Positions 35,722 to 44,922 of a DNA stretch of 64,000 bases are shown piece by piece (the stretch's first letter is position 1; each line of letters begins with the position of its first letter). Both the position numbers and the translations under genes were made by a program. The notes below the pieces were generated by a model, which was not told where the DNA came from, searched no databases, and saw nothing but the letters and a program-made list of their open reading frames with translations. The stretch is from the NCBI RefSeq assembly GCF_014204945.1, contig NZ_JACHMN010000002.1, positions 3,495,001 through 3,559,000 of the forward strand, given 5' to 3'. This stretch comes from Allocatelliglobosispora scoriae (lineage in GTDB: Bacteria > Actinomycetota > Actinomycetes > Mycobacteriales > Micromonosporaceae).

Positions 35722-36801
35722 ATGGGTTCCGTCCGCGTAGCCATTGTCGGCGTCGGCAACTGCGCCTCGTCCCTGATCCAGGGCGTGGAGTACTACCGGA
35801 ACGCCGACCCGAACGAGCGCGTTCCCGGTCTCATGCACGTCGACTTCGGCGGTTATCACGTCCGCGACGTGGAGTTCGTGGCCGCGTTCGACGTGGATGC
35901 CAAGAAGGTCGGGCAGGACCTGGCCGAGGCTATCGTCGCCAGCGAGAACAACACGATCAAGCTCTGCGACGTGCCGCCGACCGGCATCACGGTGCAGCGC
36001 GGCCCGACGCACGACGGGCTCGGGGAGTACTACCGCGAGATCGTCCAGGAGTCGGACGAGGCCGTGGTCGACGTCGTCGCCGCGCTGAAGGCGGCGAAGG
36101 TCGACGTGGTCGTCTCCTACCTGCCGGTGGGGTCCGAGGTCGCGGACAAGTTCTACGCCCAGGCCGCGATCGACGCCGGCTGTGCCTTCGTCAACGCCCT
36201 GCCCGTCTTCATCGCCTCCGACCCGATCTGGGCCAAGAAGTTCGAGGACGCGGGTCTGCCGATCGTCGGCGACGACATCAAGTCGCAGGTCGGTGCCACG
36301 ATCGTGCACCGGGCCCTGGCGAAGCTCTTCGAGGACCGCGGTGTCGAGCTGCTCCGCACCTACCAGCTCAACTTCGGCGGCAACATGGACTTCATGAACA
36401 TGTTGGAGCGCAAGCGGCTCGTCTCCAAGAAGATCAGCAAGACGCAGTCGGTCACCTCCCAGATCCCGCACGAGATGGCGAAGGCCGACGTGCACATCGG
36501 GCCGTCGGACCACGTGCCGTGGCTCGACGACCGCAAGTGGGCCTACATCCGCCTGGAGGGTCGCTCGTTCGGCGACACCCCGCTCAACGCGGAGCTCAAG
36601 CTCGAGGTCTGGGACTCGCCGAACTCGGCCGGTGTCATCATCGACGCCGTCCGCGCCGCGAAGATCGCTCTGGACCGCAAGATCGCCGGTCCGATCATGA
36701 GCGCGTCGAGCTACTTCATGAAGTCGCCGCCGGTGCAGTACAACGACCACGACGCGCACGAGGCCGTCGAGGCGTTCATCCGGGGCGACATAGACAACTG
36801 A
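35722..36801 (+). CDS. ino1: Inositol-3-phosphate synthase
   Basis: 359 residues, the short actinobacterial type. The NAD-binding [16 protein letters not shown] is near the N-terminus, with later signatures [40 protein letters not shown] and [16 protein letters not shown]. It converts glucose-6-phosphate to inositol-3-phosphate, the source of inositol for phosphatidylinositol mannosides and mycothiol. The start has AGAAGGAGG upstream. Confidence 0.98.
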   Translation: MGSVRVAIVGVGNCASSLIQGVEYYRNADPNERVPGLMHVDFGGYHVRDVEFVAAFDVDAKKVGQDLAEAIVASENNTIKLCDVPPTGITVQRGPTHDGLGEYYREIVQESDEAVVDVVAALKAAKVDVVVSYLPVGSEVADKFYAQAAIDAGCAFVNALPVFIASDPIWAKKFEDAGLPIVGDDIKSQVGATIVHRALAKLFEDRGVELLRTYQLNFGGNMDFMNMLERKRLVSKKISKTQSVTSQIPHEMAKADVHIGPSDHVPWLDDRKWAYIRLEGRSFGDTPLNAELKLEVWDSPNSAGVIIDAVRAAKIALDRKIAGPIMSASSYFMKSPPVQYNDHDAHEAVEAFIRGDIDN

Positions 36802-36815
36802 AACACCAGTTTTAC

Positions 36816-36857
36816 AAAGGCCCGTTCTCCCTGCTCAGGCAGGGTGAACGGGCCTTT
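36816..36857 (+). terminator. Terminator of padR-ino1
   Basis: An inverted repeat beginning AAAGGCCCGTTC and ending GAACGGGCCTTT, with an inner CCCTG/CAGGG stem, lies 14 bp after the ino1 stop. Confidence 0.88.
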
Positions 36858-36931
36858 ACCCGTTGGGGTGATTCAGTCATTCAGTCAGTAAGGGCTAGAC
36901 CTTCGTGTCGACCTCACGTCATAGTGGCTCT

Positions 36932-37429
36932 ATGCCTAAGGCACATGTGCTCGACAAAGTGACGGTCGATCTTTCGCAGGGCCATACCCAGCCGGCGATT
37001 CAACGGCTGAGCAGCCTGGTCGCCGTGCACCCACAGGACCTGGATCTCCGGCACCGGCTCGCGGTGGTCCACCGCGCCACCGGCAACCGGATCGAGGCCG
37101 GTCGGTGGGACTACCTGACGCAGGACGCCGACGCCGACGACGTGCTCGCGTTCGAGCGGGCCTATCCCGACCCGGTCCGGCGCCTGTCCGCGCTGCGCTG
37201 GCAGGGGCCGGCGAAGCGCGCCGCCACCGAGCACGCTCGAGTCCGGCTCGAGACCCTCGTCGCCGCCGCATCCGCGCAGGGCGCCCCGACCGGCGATTAT
37301 GAGGAGCTCGGCGACGAGCCCCGCTGGATCACCGTCAGCTTCGCGATCGCGATCGCCCTCGGTGCGCTGGGCGTTCTCGCCCTGGCGGTCCTCGGCGTCG
37401 TCACGGTCGCGCAGTGGATCCTGCCCTGA
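36932..37429 (+). CDS. DUF6584 family membrane-anchored protein, copy 1
   Basis: 165 residues. A soluble TPR-like helical N-domain (MPKAHVLDKVTVDLSQGHTQPAIQRLSSLV, then HRATGNRIEAGRWDYL) is followed by one C-terminal membrane helix. It is a paralogue of the next gene, aligning over the whole length. The in-frame ATG at 36905 is less likely as start because the copies align from here. Function is unknown. Confidence 0.8.
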   Translation: MPKAHVLDKVTVDLSQGHTQPAIQRLSSLVAVHPQDLDLRHRLAVVHRATGNRIEAGRWDYLTQDADADDVLAFERAYPDPVRRLSALRWQGPAKRAATEHARVRLETLVAAASAQGAPTGDYEELGDEPRWITVSFAIAIALGALGVLALAVLGVVTVAQWILP

Positions 37430-37536
37430 TCGAGGCACCGGATATTGCCGCCGTTCGATCACGAGGCGATAACTGTTGACTGTTTCGTTACTTTGACGAC
37501 TGGCGTGTCCGATAGTCGGGGCACGATCATTCATGT

Positions 37537-38037
37537 GTGGCAAAGGCGGACGTACTCGACAGAGTGAGACAGGATCTCGCTGCAGGGCGCACATACCCCG
37601 CCACCCAGCGGCTACGCACGCTGCTCGCGTCCTACCCGGACGACCTTGAGATCTACCGGCTGCTTGCCGCCGTCTACCGGCAGACCGGCAACTTCGCCGA
37701 AGCCGGCCGCTGGGCATTCCTCACCTCCGAGGCCCGTCCCGAGGAGCTCGCCGCCTTCGCCAGAGCCAACCCGGACCCGTGGGCGCGGCTGCGCCTGATC
37801 CGCTGGCAGGGCGACCCGGCCGAGCTCGGCGACGACGAGATCCGCGCCCGCCTCGGCGCGCTCATCGAGGAGGCGGAGAAATCAGGCCCGCCCACCCGCT
37901 GGGTCGGCTCCTACCGGGCACCCGACCGGACCCGGGGCATCAGCCTCCCCTGCCTCTTCACCACGATCTCCCTGATCATCATCGGTGGCCTCATCGGGAT
38001 CGGTCTCCTTCGAGTCATGCTGTGGCTCGTTGATTGA
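37537..38037 (+). CDS. DUF6584 family membrane-anchored protein, copy 2
   Basis: 166 residues from GTG (MAKADVLDRVRQDLAAGRTYPATQRLRTLL). The TPR-like N-domain with YRQTGNFAEAGRWAFLT matches copy 1, and a C-terminal membrane helix (LFTTISLIIIGGLIGIGLLRVML) follows. The tandem pair seems to have arisen by duplication. Function is unknown. Confidence 0.8.
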   Translation: MAKADVLDRVRQDLAAGRTYPATQRLRTLLASYPDDLEIYRLLAAVYRQTGNFAEAGRWAFLTSEARPEELAAFARANPDPWARLRLIRWQGDPAELGDDEIRARLGALIEEAEKSGPPTRWVGSYRAPDRTRGISLPCLFTTISLIIIGGLIGIGLLRVMLWLVD

Positions 38038-38063
38038 GGCCAAAAGCACCTAAGCTGTCACTC

Positions 38064-39389
38064 GTGCCGATCCCCGCCACCGACCCTCCCGCCATGGGAG
38101 GGGGCCATCACCTGCGCGCGATCTATGCCGTGCGCGGGTTTCGCAACCTGCTCACGGCCCGGCTCGTCAGCCAGATCTCCGACGGGTGGTTCCAGGCGGG
38201 GCTCGCCGGATCGCTGCTCTTCAACCCGACCAAGCACACCAGCCCCATCGCGATCGCGACGGGTTTCGCGGTCCTGCTCCTGCCGTACTCGCTGCTTGGT
38301 CCTTATGTCGGTGTTTTTCTGGACCGGTGGGACCGGCGTGCCTCGCTGAGCGTGGCCAACCTCGTGCGCGCGGTGCTCGTGATCCCGGCCGCCCTGCTGA
38401 TCTGGCAGGGCAACCAGGCGACGCTCTTCGCGCTCTTCGCCCTGCTGGTGATCGCCGTCAACCGGTTCTTCCTGGCCGGGCTCTCGGCCGCGCTGCCCCG
38501 GGTCGTCGACGACCGCGAGCTCGTCACCGCCAACGCCTTCTCGACCACGGCGGGCACGATCGCGTTCTCCATCGGCCTGTTCAGCGCCGCGTCGCTCGTC
38601 GCGACGTCGATGATCAATACAACCTCCCACGGGTACGCCGTGATCGCCGCCTTCGCGGCCATCGGCTACCTCGCGTCCGGGCTGCTCACCCGGGCCTCCT
38701 TCAAGCCGGGAGAGCTCGGACCGGCCGCGCACGAGCGGCCCGTCGACACCGTCATCAGCGCCGTCGTGACGGTCGCCAAGGGCATGGTCGGCGGATTCCG
38801 GCACCTCGCCGAGCGTCGTGCCGCCGCCCGGGCGCTGGTCCTGACCGCCGCGCACCGGCTGCTCTACGGCTACCTGACCCTCGCCGTGCTGCTGCTCTAC
38901 AGCCGCTACTTCGGCAAGGGCACGCACGAGGAGACATCGCAGTCGCTGTGGGCGCTGGGGCAGGTCGTCATCGCCGGTGCGGCCGGGGCCGGCATCGCGG
39001 CGCTGATCACCCCGAGCGCGACGCGGCGGTTCGGCGCACGGCACTGGATCACCGGACTGCTCGTCGGCATCGGCGTGACGCTGCTCGTCCTCGGACTGCC
39101 CTTCAAGGCCGGGCTGCTGCTGATCGCGGCCGGGCTGATGAACATCTGCTCACAGAGCATCAAGATCCTTGTCGACGCGACGCTGCAGCACGAGTGCGAC
39201 GACGCCTATCGCGGCCGGGTCTTCAGCCTCAACGACACGGCGTTCAACCTCAGCATGGTGCTGGGCCTGTTCGTGGCGGCGGCGACGGTCCCCGCCAACG
39301 GCAAGTCGGCAGCCGCCTTGATCACCATCGCCGCCTGCTACTTCCTGCTGGCGCTCTGGTTCAGCCGCGCCTCCCGCCCCCGCCCCTAG
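38064..39389 (+). CDS. MFS transporter
   Basis: About 441 residues and 12 predicted helices. The loop after helix 2 reads GVFLDRWDRRASL, matching the MFS loop motif GxxxDRxxRR. Segments AALPRVVDDRELVTANAFS and DDAYRGRVFSLNDTAFN place it in the MFS_3-like efflux group. GTG 38064 is preferred; TTG 38034 overlaps the preceding gene. The substrate is unknown. Confidence 0.88.
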   Translation: MPIPATDPPAMGGGHHLRAIYAVRGFRNLLTARLVSQISDGWFQAGLAGSLLFNPTKHTSPIAIATGFAVLLLPYSLLGPYVGVFLDRWDRRASLSVANLVRAVLVIPAALLIWQGNQATLFALFALLVIAVNRFFLAGLSAALPRVVDDRELVTANAFSTTAGTIAFSIGLFSAASLVATSMINTTSHGYAVIAAFAAIGYLASGLLTRASFKPGELGPAAHERPVDTVISAVVTVAKGMVGGFRHLAERRAAARALVLTAAHRLLYGYLTLAVLLLYSRYFGKGTHEETSQSLWALGQVVIAGAAGAGIAALITPSATRRFGARHWITGLLVGIGVTLLVLGLPFKAGLLLIAAGLMNICSQSIKILVDATLQHECDDAYRGRVFSLNDTAFNLSMVLGLFVAAATVPANGKSAAALITIAACYFLLALWFSRASRPRP

Positions 39390-39417
39390 GGTCCTAGGGG
39401 CTTAGCGCACGGGCGCT

Positions 39418-39456
39418 GCTCTTAGCACCAACTCTTGAAGAGTTGGTGCTAAGAGC
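39418..39456. terminator. Bidirectional terminator, near-perfect palindrome
   Basis: Two perfect 19-bp arms around a single G lie between the convergent MFS gene and pcnA, reaching the pcnA stop codon. The core has CCAACTCTT/AAGAGTTGG. Confidence 0.8.
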
Positions 39457-40886
39457 TAGAGGCCCTGGTCGGCGGCCCAGCGGTGGAGTTCGGCCACCGC
39501 TTCCTCATGCGTCAGGGGGCCGCGGTCGAGGCGGAGGTCCTTGAGGTGGCGCCAGGCCTTGCCCACCAGCGGGCCCGGGGGCAGGCCCAGGAGTTCCATG
39601 ATCGCGTTGCCGTCCAGGTCGGGGCGGACCCGGGCCAGGTCCTCCTCCTCCTGGATGCGGTCGATCCGCTCCTCCAGGGCGTCGTAATCAGCCGACAGCT
39701 GCGACGCCTTACGACGGTTGCGGGTCGTGCAGTCCGAGCGGGTCAGCTTGTGCAGGCGGGGGAGCAGCTCACCGGCATCGGTCACATAGCGGCGCACGGC
39801 GGAATCGGTCCACTCGCCCCTCCCGTACCCATAGAAACGCAGGTGCAGGGCGACCAGCTCGACCACCGCAGTGATCACGTCTTTGGGGTATTTGAGCTGC
39901 TTGAGGCGCTGCTTCGTCATCCGCGCGCCGACCAGCTCGTGGTGGTGGAAGCTGACCCGGCCGTCGGTGCCGACCGCCTTCGTCGCGGGCTTGCCCACGT
40001 CGTGCAGCAGCGCGGCGAGCCGCAGGATCAGGTCGGGACCGTCCTGCTCCAGGTTGACCGCGTTCTGCACCACGGTAAGGGTGTGCTCGTAGACGTCCTT
40101 GTGCTGGGCGTGCTCGTCGATCTCCAGCTTCAGGCCGGTCAGCTCGGGCAGGAAGATCTCGGCGAGCCCGACCTCGACGAGCAGCCGCAGCCCGGTCACC
40201 GGATCGGCACCGAGCATGAGCTTGCTGAACTCGTCGCGGACGCGCTCAGCGGTGATCCGGGTGAGCTGGCCCGACATCTCCGACATCGCCCTCATCGCGG
40301 GCTCGTCGACCACGAACTTGAGCTGCGAGGCGAACCGAGCCGCGCGCAGCATCCGCAGCGGATCGTCGCCGAAGCTCTGCTGGGGCGTGCCCGGAGTACG
40401 GATGATCCCCTCGGCGAGGTCGTCGAGGCCGCCGTGCAGGTCCGTGAAGCGCCGATCAGGCAGGCTCACCGCCATCGCGTTGATCGTGAAGTCGCGGCGG
40501 ACCAGGTCCTCGGCGAGGGAGCTGCCGTACTGCACGACGGGGTTGCGGGTCACGCCGTCGTAGGCGTCCGCCCGGAACGTGGTGATCTCCAGCCGCATGC
40601 CGTGGCGCGCGGCGCCGATCGTGCCGAACTCCCGGCCGGTCTCCCAGGTCGCCTCCGCCCAGCCCTTGACGATGCGCAGGGTGTCGTCGGGGAAGGCGTC
40701 GGTGCAGAAGTCGAGGTCGTCACCGGGGCGGCCGAGCAACGCGTCGCGGACCGGCCCGCCGACGAGGTGCAGCTCGAAGCCCGCCTCGGCGAAGCGGCCG
40801 CCGAGCTCCTCGGCGACGGGGAAACGGCGCAGTAGCTCGGCTACGGCGCTGGACTGGGCATCTGTGAGCTGAGCTGTGTTCGACAT
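39456..40886 (-). CDS. pcnA: CCA tRNA nucleotidyltransferase
   Basis: 476 residues. The nucleotidyltransferase core reads LVGGPVRDALLGRPGDDLDFCTD, with the catalytic acidic pair DLD, then RRDFTINAMAV and DDPLRMLRAARFASQL. The C-terminal HD domain has LAALLHDVGKPATK. It adds or repairs the 3' CCA of tRNAs. The NUDIX and membrane-protein genes that lie between pcnA and murJ in mycobacteria are absent here. Confidence 0.96.
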   Translation of the reverse strand: MSNTAQLTDAQSSAVAELLRRFPVAEELGGRFAEAGFELHLVGGPVRDALLGRPGDDLDFCTDAFPDDTLRIVKGWAEATWETGREFGTIGAARHGMRLEITTFRADAYDGVTRNPVVQYGSSLAEDLVRRDFTINAMAVSLPDRRFTDLHGGLDDLAEGIIRTPGTPQQSFGDDPLRMLRAARFASQLKFVVDEPAMRAMSEMSGQLTRITAERVRDEFSKLMLGADPVTGLRLLVEVGLAEIFLPELTGLKLEIDEHAQHKDVYEHTLTVVQNAVNLEQDGPDLILRLAALLHDVGKPATKAVGTDGRVSFHHHELVGARMTKQRLKQLKYPKDVITAVVELVALHLRFYGYGRGEWTDSAVRRYVTDAGELLPRLHKLTRSDCTTRNRRKASQLSADYDALEERIDRIQEEEDLARVRPDLDGNAIMELLGLPPGPLVGKAWRHLKDLRLDRGPLTHEEAVAELHRWAADQGL

Positions 40887-41008
40887 CGATCATCCACCCT
40901 ACCGGCCGGGCTCCGTCGGCGTGGAGACGCCCTCGCCCGCTGGTAGCAGGGATCTTGGCGGAGAGGCGGCCCCCGTGCAACGTGAATAGACCCAGTAAGG
41001 TCGTGCGC

Positions 41009-42886
41009 GTGACCAGAGACCCCGAGCACGACTGGTTCCCGTGGGACGAGACCGGCACCTTCCCGATCATCGGCGGCAAGCCGCCCGTCGGTGAGACCGA
41101 GAGCGTCGCCGAGCCGACCGTGCACCTGCAGCGGCCGGCCTCCGCCGAGGGCACGGTCTACGTCGCCGCGGCTGCGGCGGCTTCGGCCGTCGAGACCTCG
41201 CCCGGCGGCACCGCTGGTGAGGCGACCGGCATGCCCGCCGGCGAGGCGACGGTGCGGCTCGGCGTGCCCGCAGCCGCCGAGGCCACGGCTCCGGCCGGAC
41301 CGACCGCCGCGTCGAGCTCCGCGCTGATGGCGGCCGGCTCGCTCGTCTCGCGGGCCACCGGCTTCCTGCGGACCGCCATGATCGCGGCGGCCCTCGGTGG
41401 TGCGCTGCTGGGTGTCGGCGATGCCTACACGACCTCGCAGTTCCTCCCCGGCATGGTCTATGAGCTGCTCATCGGCGGCATTCTCGCCAGTGTCGTCGTG
41501 CCGGTCCTGGTGCAGGCGCGCAAGCGCGATGCCGATGGGGGAGAGGCCTACGCGCAGCGGTTGATCACGCTCGTCATGGTCGTGCTCGGTGTGGCCTCGC
41601 TGCTCGCGACGCTCTGCGCGCCGCTGCTGACACTGCTCTACACGAAGCCCTCGACCGGCGACGCCTACCGCGCGCTCGTCACGGACCTCTCCTACCTGAT
41701 GCTCCCGGCGATCTTCTTCTTCGGCGTCGCCGCGATCCTCAGCGCCTACCTCAACACCCGCAACAGCTTCGCGCCGCCCATGTGGACGCCGATCCTCAAC
41801 AACGTCATCGTGATCGCGACCGCCGCCGCGTTCATGATCGTGAGCGGGTCGACACCGGTGACCCCGGCGAACATCACTCCCGGACTCATCCTGCTGCTCG
41901 GCGGCGGCACCCTGCTCGGCATCGTCGTGCAGACGGTCGCACTGCTCCCGGCGCTGCACAAGGCCGGTTTCCGCTGGCGCCTGCGCTTCGACTTCCGCGA
42001 GCTCGGCCTGCGCCGCCTGGGCCACCTCGGCGGCTGGGTCTTCTGCTACGTCGCGGTGAGCCAGGTCGGCCTGCTCGTCCTGCTGCGGTTGCTCAGCGGC
42101 GACGGCCTGCTCATCTACAACAACGTCTTCCTGTTGATGATGATGGCGCACGGCATCGTGGCGGTCTCGATCGTCACCGCACTGATGCCCCGGATGTCGG
42201 CCGCCGCCACGGCGGGCCGCTTCGCCGATGTCGTCGACGACCTCGCCAAGGGTGTGCGCACCACGGTCGCGATGCTCGCCCCGATCGCGGTCGTCTTCAT
42301 CTTCCTCGCCGGCCCGACACTCGTCGCGCTGTTCGTACGCGGGGAGTTCACCGTCGGGGACGCGGACAAGGGTGCCCCGGTGCTCATCATGGCGGGCCTC
42401 TCCCTCATCCCCTTCTCGTTGAGCCAGCTCTTCACATTCGCCTTCTACGCCCTGCCCGACACGAAGACGCCCGCGCTGCTCAACATCCCCGTGGTGGTCG
42501 TGCGAGTCGCCGTACAGCTGGTGCTCTTCGGCGTGACGGCGATGGGCGCCGCCGGCGTGATGCTCGGCAACGGCATCTCCTACCTCGTCTGCCTGGTGCT
42601 CAGCGCCTGGCTGCTGCGTAACAAGATCGGTTCGCTGGGACTCGCCCAGACCGCGGGCACCCTCGCGAAGGTCGCCGCTGCGATGGTCGGCTCGGGTCTC
42701 GTCGGCTTCGGTGCCGTGGCCGGGATCGAGGCGATCGGCATCGACAGCGCCTGGGTGCAGCTCATCATCGGCGGCGGACTGATCCTCGCGTCCTACCTCG
42801 GTCTCGCGAAGCTCCTGCGCGTAGGCGAGATCGACGATGTCTTCGCCCTGCTCGGCCGTATCCGCCGCAAGGTCGTCGGCCGCTGA
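41009..42886 (+). CDS. murJ: Lipid II flippase MurJ
   Basis: About 625 residues. A Glu/Ala/Pro-rich cytoplasmic N-tail (about 105 residues) precedes about 14 helices of the MviN/MurJ family. Signatures are SLVSRATGFLRTAMIAAALG, PGMVYELLIGGILASVVVPVLVQ and YALPDTKTPALLNIPVV. It moves lipid II outward. Mycobacterial MviN carries a fused pseudokinase; here that part is a separate gene (44923). GTG 41009 follows AAGG by eight bases; GTG 41003 is also possible. Confidence 0.94.
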   Translation: MTRDPEHDWFPWDETGTFPIIGGKPPVGETESVAEPTVHLQRPASAEGTVYVAAAAAASAVETSPGGTAGEATGMPAGEATVRLGVPAAAEATAPAGPTAASSSALMAAGSLVSRATGFLRTAMIAAALGGALLGVGDAYTTSQFLPGMVYELLIGGILASVVVPVLVQARKRDADGGEAYAQRLITLVMVVLGVASLLATLCAPLLTLLYTKPSTGDAYRALVTDLSYLMLPAIFFFGVAAILSAYLNTRNSFAPPMWTPILNNVIVIATAAAFMIVSGSTPVTPANITPGLILLLGGGTLLGIVVQTVALLPALHKAGFRWRLRFDFRELGLRRLGHLGGWVFCYVAVSQVGLLVLLRLLSGDGLLIYNNVFLLMMMAHGIVAVSIVTALMPRMSAAATAGRFADVVDDLAKGVRTTVAMLAPIAVVFIFLAGPTLVALFVRGEFTVGDADKGAPVLIMAGLSLIPFSLSQLFTFAFYALPDTKTPALLNIPVVVVRVAVQLVLFGVTAMGAAGVMLGNGISYLVCLVLSAWLLRNKIGSLGLAQTAGTLAKVAAAMVGSGLVGFGAVAGIEAIGIDSAWVQLIIGGGLILASYLGLAKLLRVGEIDDVFALLGRIRRKVVGR

Positions 42887-42894
42887 CCTGCGCT

Positions 42895-42962
42895 CGTCTC
42901 GTTGTGCAGCAAAGCGTGGCCTCGCTCAGCGAAATGGCCACGCTTTGCTGCACAACGAGACG
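42895..42962. terminator. Large inverted repeat between murJ and the HerA-like gene
   Basis: Perfect 27-bp arms (42895-42921 and 42936-42962) enclose a 14-nt loop that can itself pair (TCGCT/AGCGA). It starts 8 bp after the murJ stop. It is likely a terminator, but is longer than needed and resembles a dispersed palindromic element. Confidence 0.65.
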
Positions 42963-42986
42963 CTGTTGTAGGACCGCCGTTTAGGA

Positions 42987-43082
42987 CCAACTCTTCAAGC
43001 GTTGCGGCGATCTTGGGCGCGGTGCGAATGCGGTGCGGCTCAGCTCGGTGCGGTGCGGTGCGCCTTCGTGCGGTGCGGCTCG
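42987..43082. repeat. Degenerate GGTGCGG-rich short repeats
   Basis: Between the inverted repeat and the end of the HerA-like gene lies a run of imperfect TGCGG/GGTGCG units at about 43018-43082. At its left is a copy of ACCAACTCTTCAA, similar to half of the 39418-39456 palindrome. There is no coding potential. Confidence 0.4.
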
Positions 43083-43085
43083 GGT

Positions 43086-44687
43086 TCAGCGTTTGCGCTT
43101 GGCCGTGCCGAAGAGGGTACGAGCGATGGCAGCACCCGCCGCAGCGGCGAAGCTCTTCAGAACGGTCTGGGTCGTGCGGGACCCGAGGACCTGCTCGACC
43201 ATGCCCGGTTCGGGCTTCGCAGGGGCCGCCTGCCTGGTGCTCGCCTTAGCCGACGGAGCTGCCGTCGCAGGTGGGGCCGCTTGTGGATCACCCTGTGGAT
43301 AACTTCCTTGATCAGGCGTGACAGAGCCCACATCACCCTGTGGATTAAGCCTGGCGGCGAGCATCTCGTAGGCCGACTCCCGATCGACTGTCGTCGCGTA
43401 GGTCGGGGTCAGCGGCGAGGCGTTCATCGCCGCCGTGAGCACCGACGGGTCGGCCTGGGCCATCAGCGACTGGGGCGCCCGCAGCCGGGTCCAGGCGACC
43501 GGCGTCGGTACGCCCTTCTCGTTGAGCACGGTGATGATCGCTTCACCCGTACCGAGCTGCGTCAACACCTCCTGCAGGTCATAGGAGGAGACCGGGAAGG
43601 TGGAGGCGGTCGCCTTCAGCGCCTTGGCGTCGTCGGGGGTGTAGGCCCGTAGCGCGTGCTGGACCCGGTTGCCGAGCTGGGCGAGCACGTCGGCGTTGAC
43701 ATCCTTCGGCGTCTGGGTGACGAAGAAGATGCCGATCCCCTTGGACCGGATCAGCCGCACGGTCTGGGTGATCTGCTCCAGGAACTGCTTGGAGGCGTCC
43801 TTGAAGAGCAGGTGCGCCTCGTCGAAGAAGAAGACCAGGCGCGGCTTGTCGATGTCACCGACCTCGGGCAGCTCCTGAAACAGGTCGGCGAGCAGCCACA
43901 TGAGAAAGGAGGAGAAGAGCGCGGGCTGTGCCACGACCCCGGGCAGCTCGAGGATGGAGACGATCCCCTTCCCCTCGGCGGTCGTTCGGAGCAGGTCGGA
44001 GGTCTTGAACTCGGGCTCGCCGAAGAAGTCCTCGGCGCCCGCGTCGGAGAAGGCGATCAGCTCCCGCAGCAGCACCCCGGCGGTCGGTTTGGCGAGCCCG
44101 CCGAGGTTGCGAAGCTCGCTCGCGCCGTCCTCGGAGATGAGAAACTGGATAACGGCTCGAAGATCCTTCAAGTCGAGCAGCGGCCAGCCCTTGTTGTCCG
44201 CGAAGTGGAAGACGAGGTTGAGCGAGCTCGCCTGCACGTCGGTCAGACCGAGCACCTTCGACAGCAGCACCGGGCCGAAGTCGGTGATGGTCGCCCTGAT
44301 GGGGATGCCTGTGCCGTGCCCACCCAGCGTGAAGAACTCGCACGGGTACGCCTTCGGCTCCCATGTCTGTCCCATCTCCGTCATTCGAGCTGTGATCTTC
44401 TCGTTGCTCTCGCCCGCAACGGCCATGCCGCTGACGTCGCCCTTGATGTCGGCGAGGAAGACCGGAACGCCGAGGTCGCTGAGCTGCTCGGCCAGGACCT
44501 GGAGCGTCTTCGTCTTACCCGTACCCGTGGCACCGGCAACCAGGCCATGGCGGTTGAGCAGGGCCAACGGGATGCGTACGGGTGCCGAGGCGTCCACGGT
44601 GTCGCCGACGACGAGTGCACCGAGTTCGAGGGCCGGACCTTGGAAGGTGTACCCCTCGCGTACCGCTTCGAGCTGATCGCCTGTCAT
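43086..44687 (-). CDS. HerA-like ATPase (DUF853, YjgR type)
   Basis: 533 residues. The Walker A motif GATGTGKT is at 52-59, with later LVFFFDEAHLLF (Walker B), SKGIGIFFVTQTPKDVNADVLAQLGNRVQHALRAYTP and an arginine finger region. The C-terminal part has a Pro/Ala/Gln linker (about 450-495) and a conserved basic end. This family belongs to HerA/FtsK-type translocases, but the cellular role of DUF853 proteins is unsettled. It sits on the opposite strand between murJ and its pseudokinase partner. Confidence 0.93.
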   Translation of the reverse strand: MTGDQLEAVREGYTFQGPALELGALVVGDTVDASAPVRIPLALLNRHGLVAGATGTGKTKTLQVLAEQLSDLGVPVFLADIKGDVSGMAVAGESNEKITARMTEMGQTWEPKAYPCEFFTLGGHGTGIPIRATITDFGPVLLSKVLGLTDVQASSLNLVFHFADNKGWPLLDLKDLRAVIQFLISEDGASELRNLGGLAKPTAGVLLRELIAFSDAGAEDFFGEPEFKTSDLLRTTAEGKGIVSILELPGVVAQPALFSSFLMWLLADLFQELPEVGDIDKPRLVFFFDEAHLLFKDASKQFLEQITQTVRLIRSKGIGIFFVTQTPKDVNADVLAQLGNRVQHALRAYTPDDAKALKATASTFPVSSYDLQEVLTQLGTGEAIITVLNEKGVPTPVAWTRLRAPQSLMAQADPSVLTAAMNASPLTPTYATTVDRESAYEMLAARLNPQGDVGSVTPDQGSYPQGDPQAAPPATAAPSAKASTRQAAPAKPEPGMVEQVLGSRTTQTVLKSFAAAAGAAIARTLFGTAKRKR

Positions 44688-44922
44688 GTGTGCAAGCGTA
44701 GTGATTTGTCCACCTCAGACCGGGCTCTTTGCCATCGGTCGTGTCGCGAAGTGGTTTCAGACGGGTAAGGTCGCTCACGGCGACCGCCCGGAACGCTTAC
44801 GCTACTGCTTGAGGAAGAGCAGACAGGCGTGAGCGATTCAGCGCGCCATGTTGCTCAACCGATCACGTGGCGTCATCGCCGCGCGAGACGGCCCCTGCAG
44901 TGAGCACCGAGGGAGGACGGGC

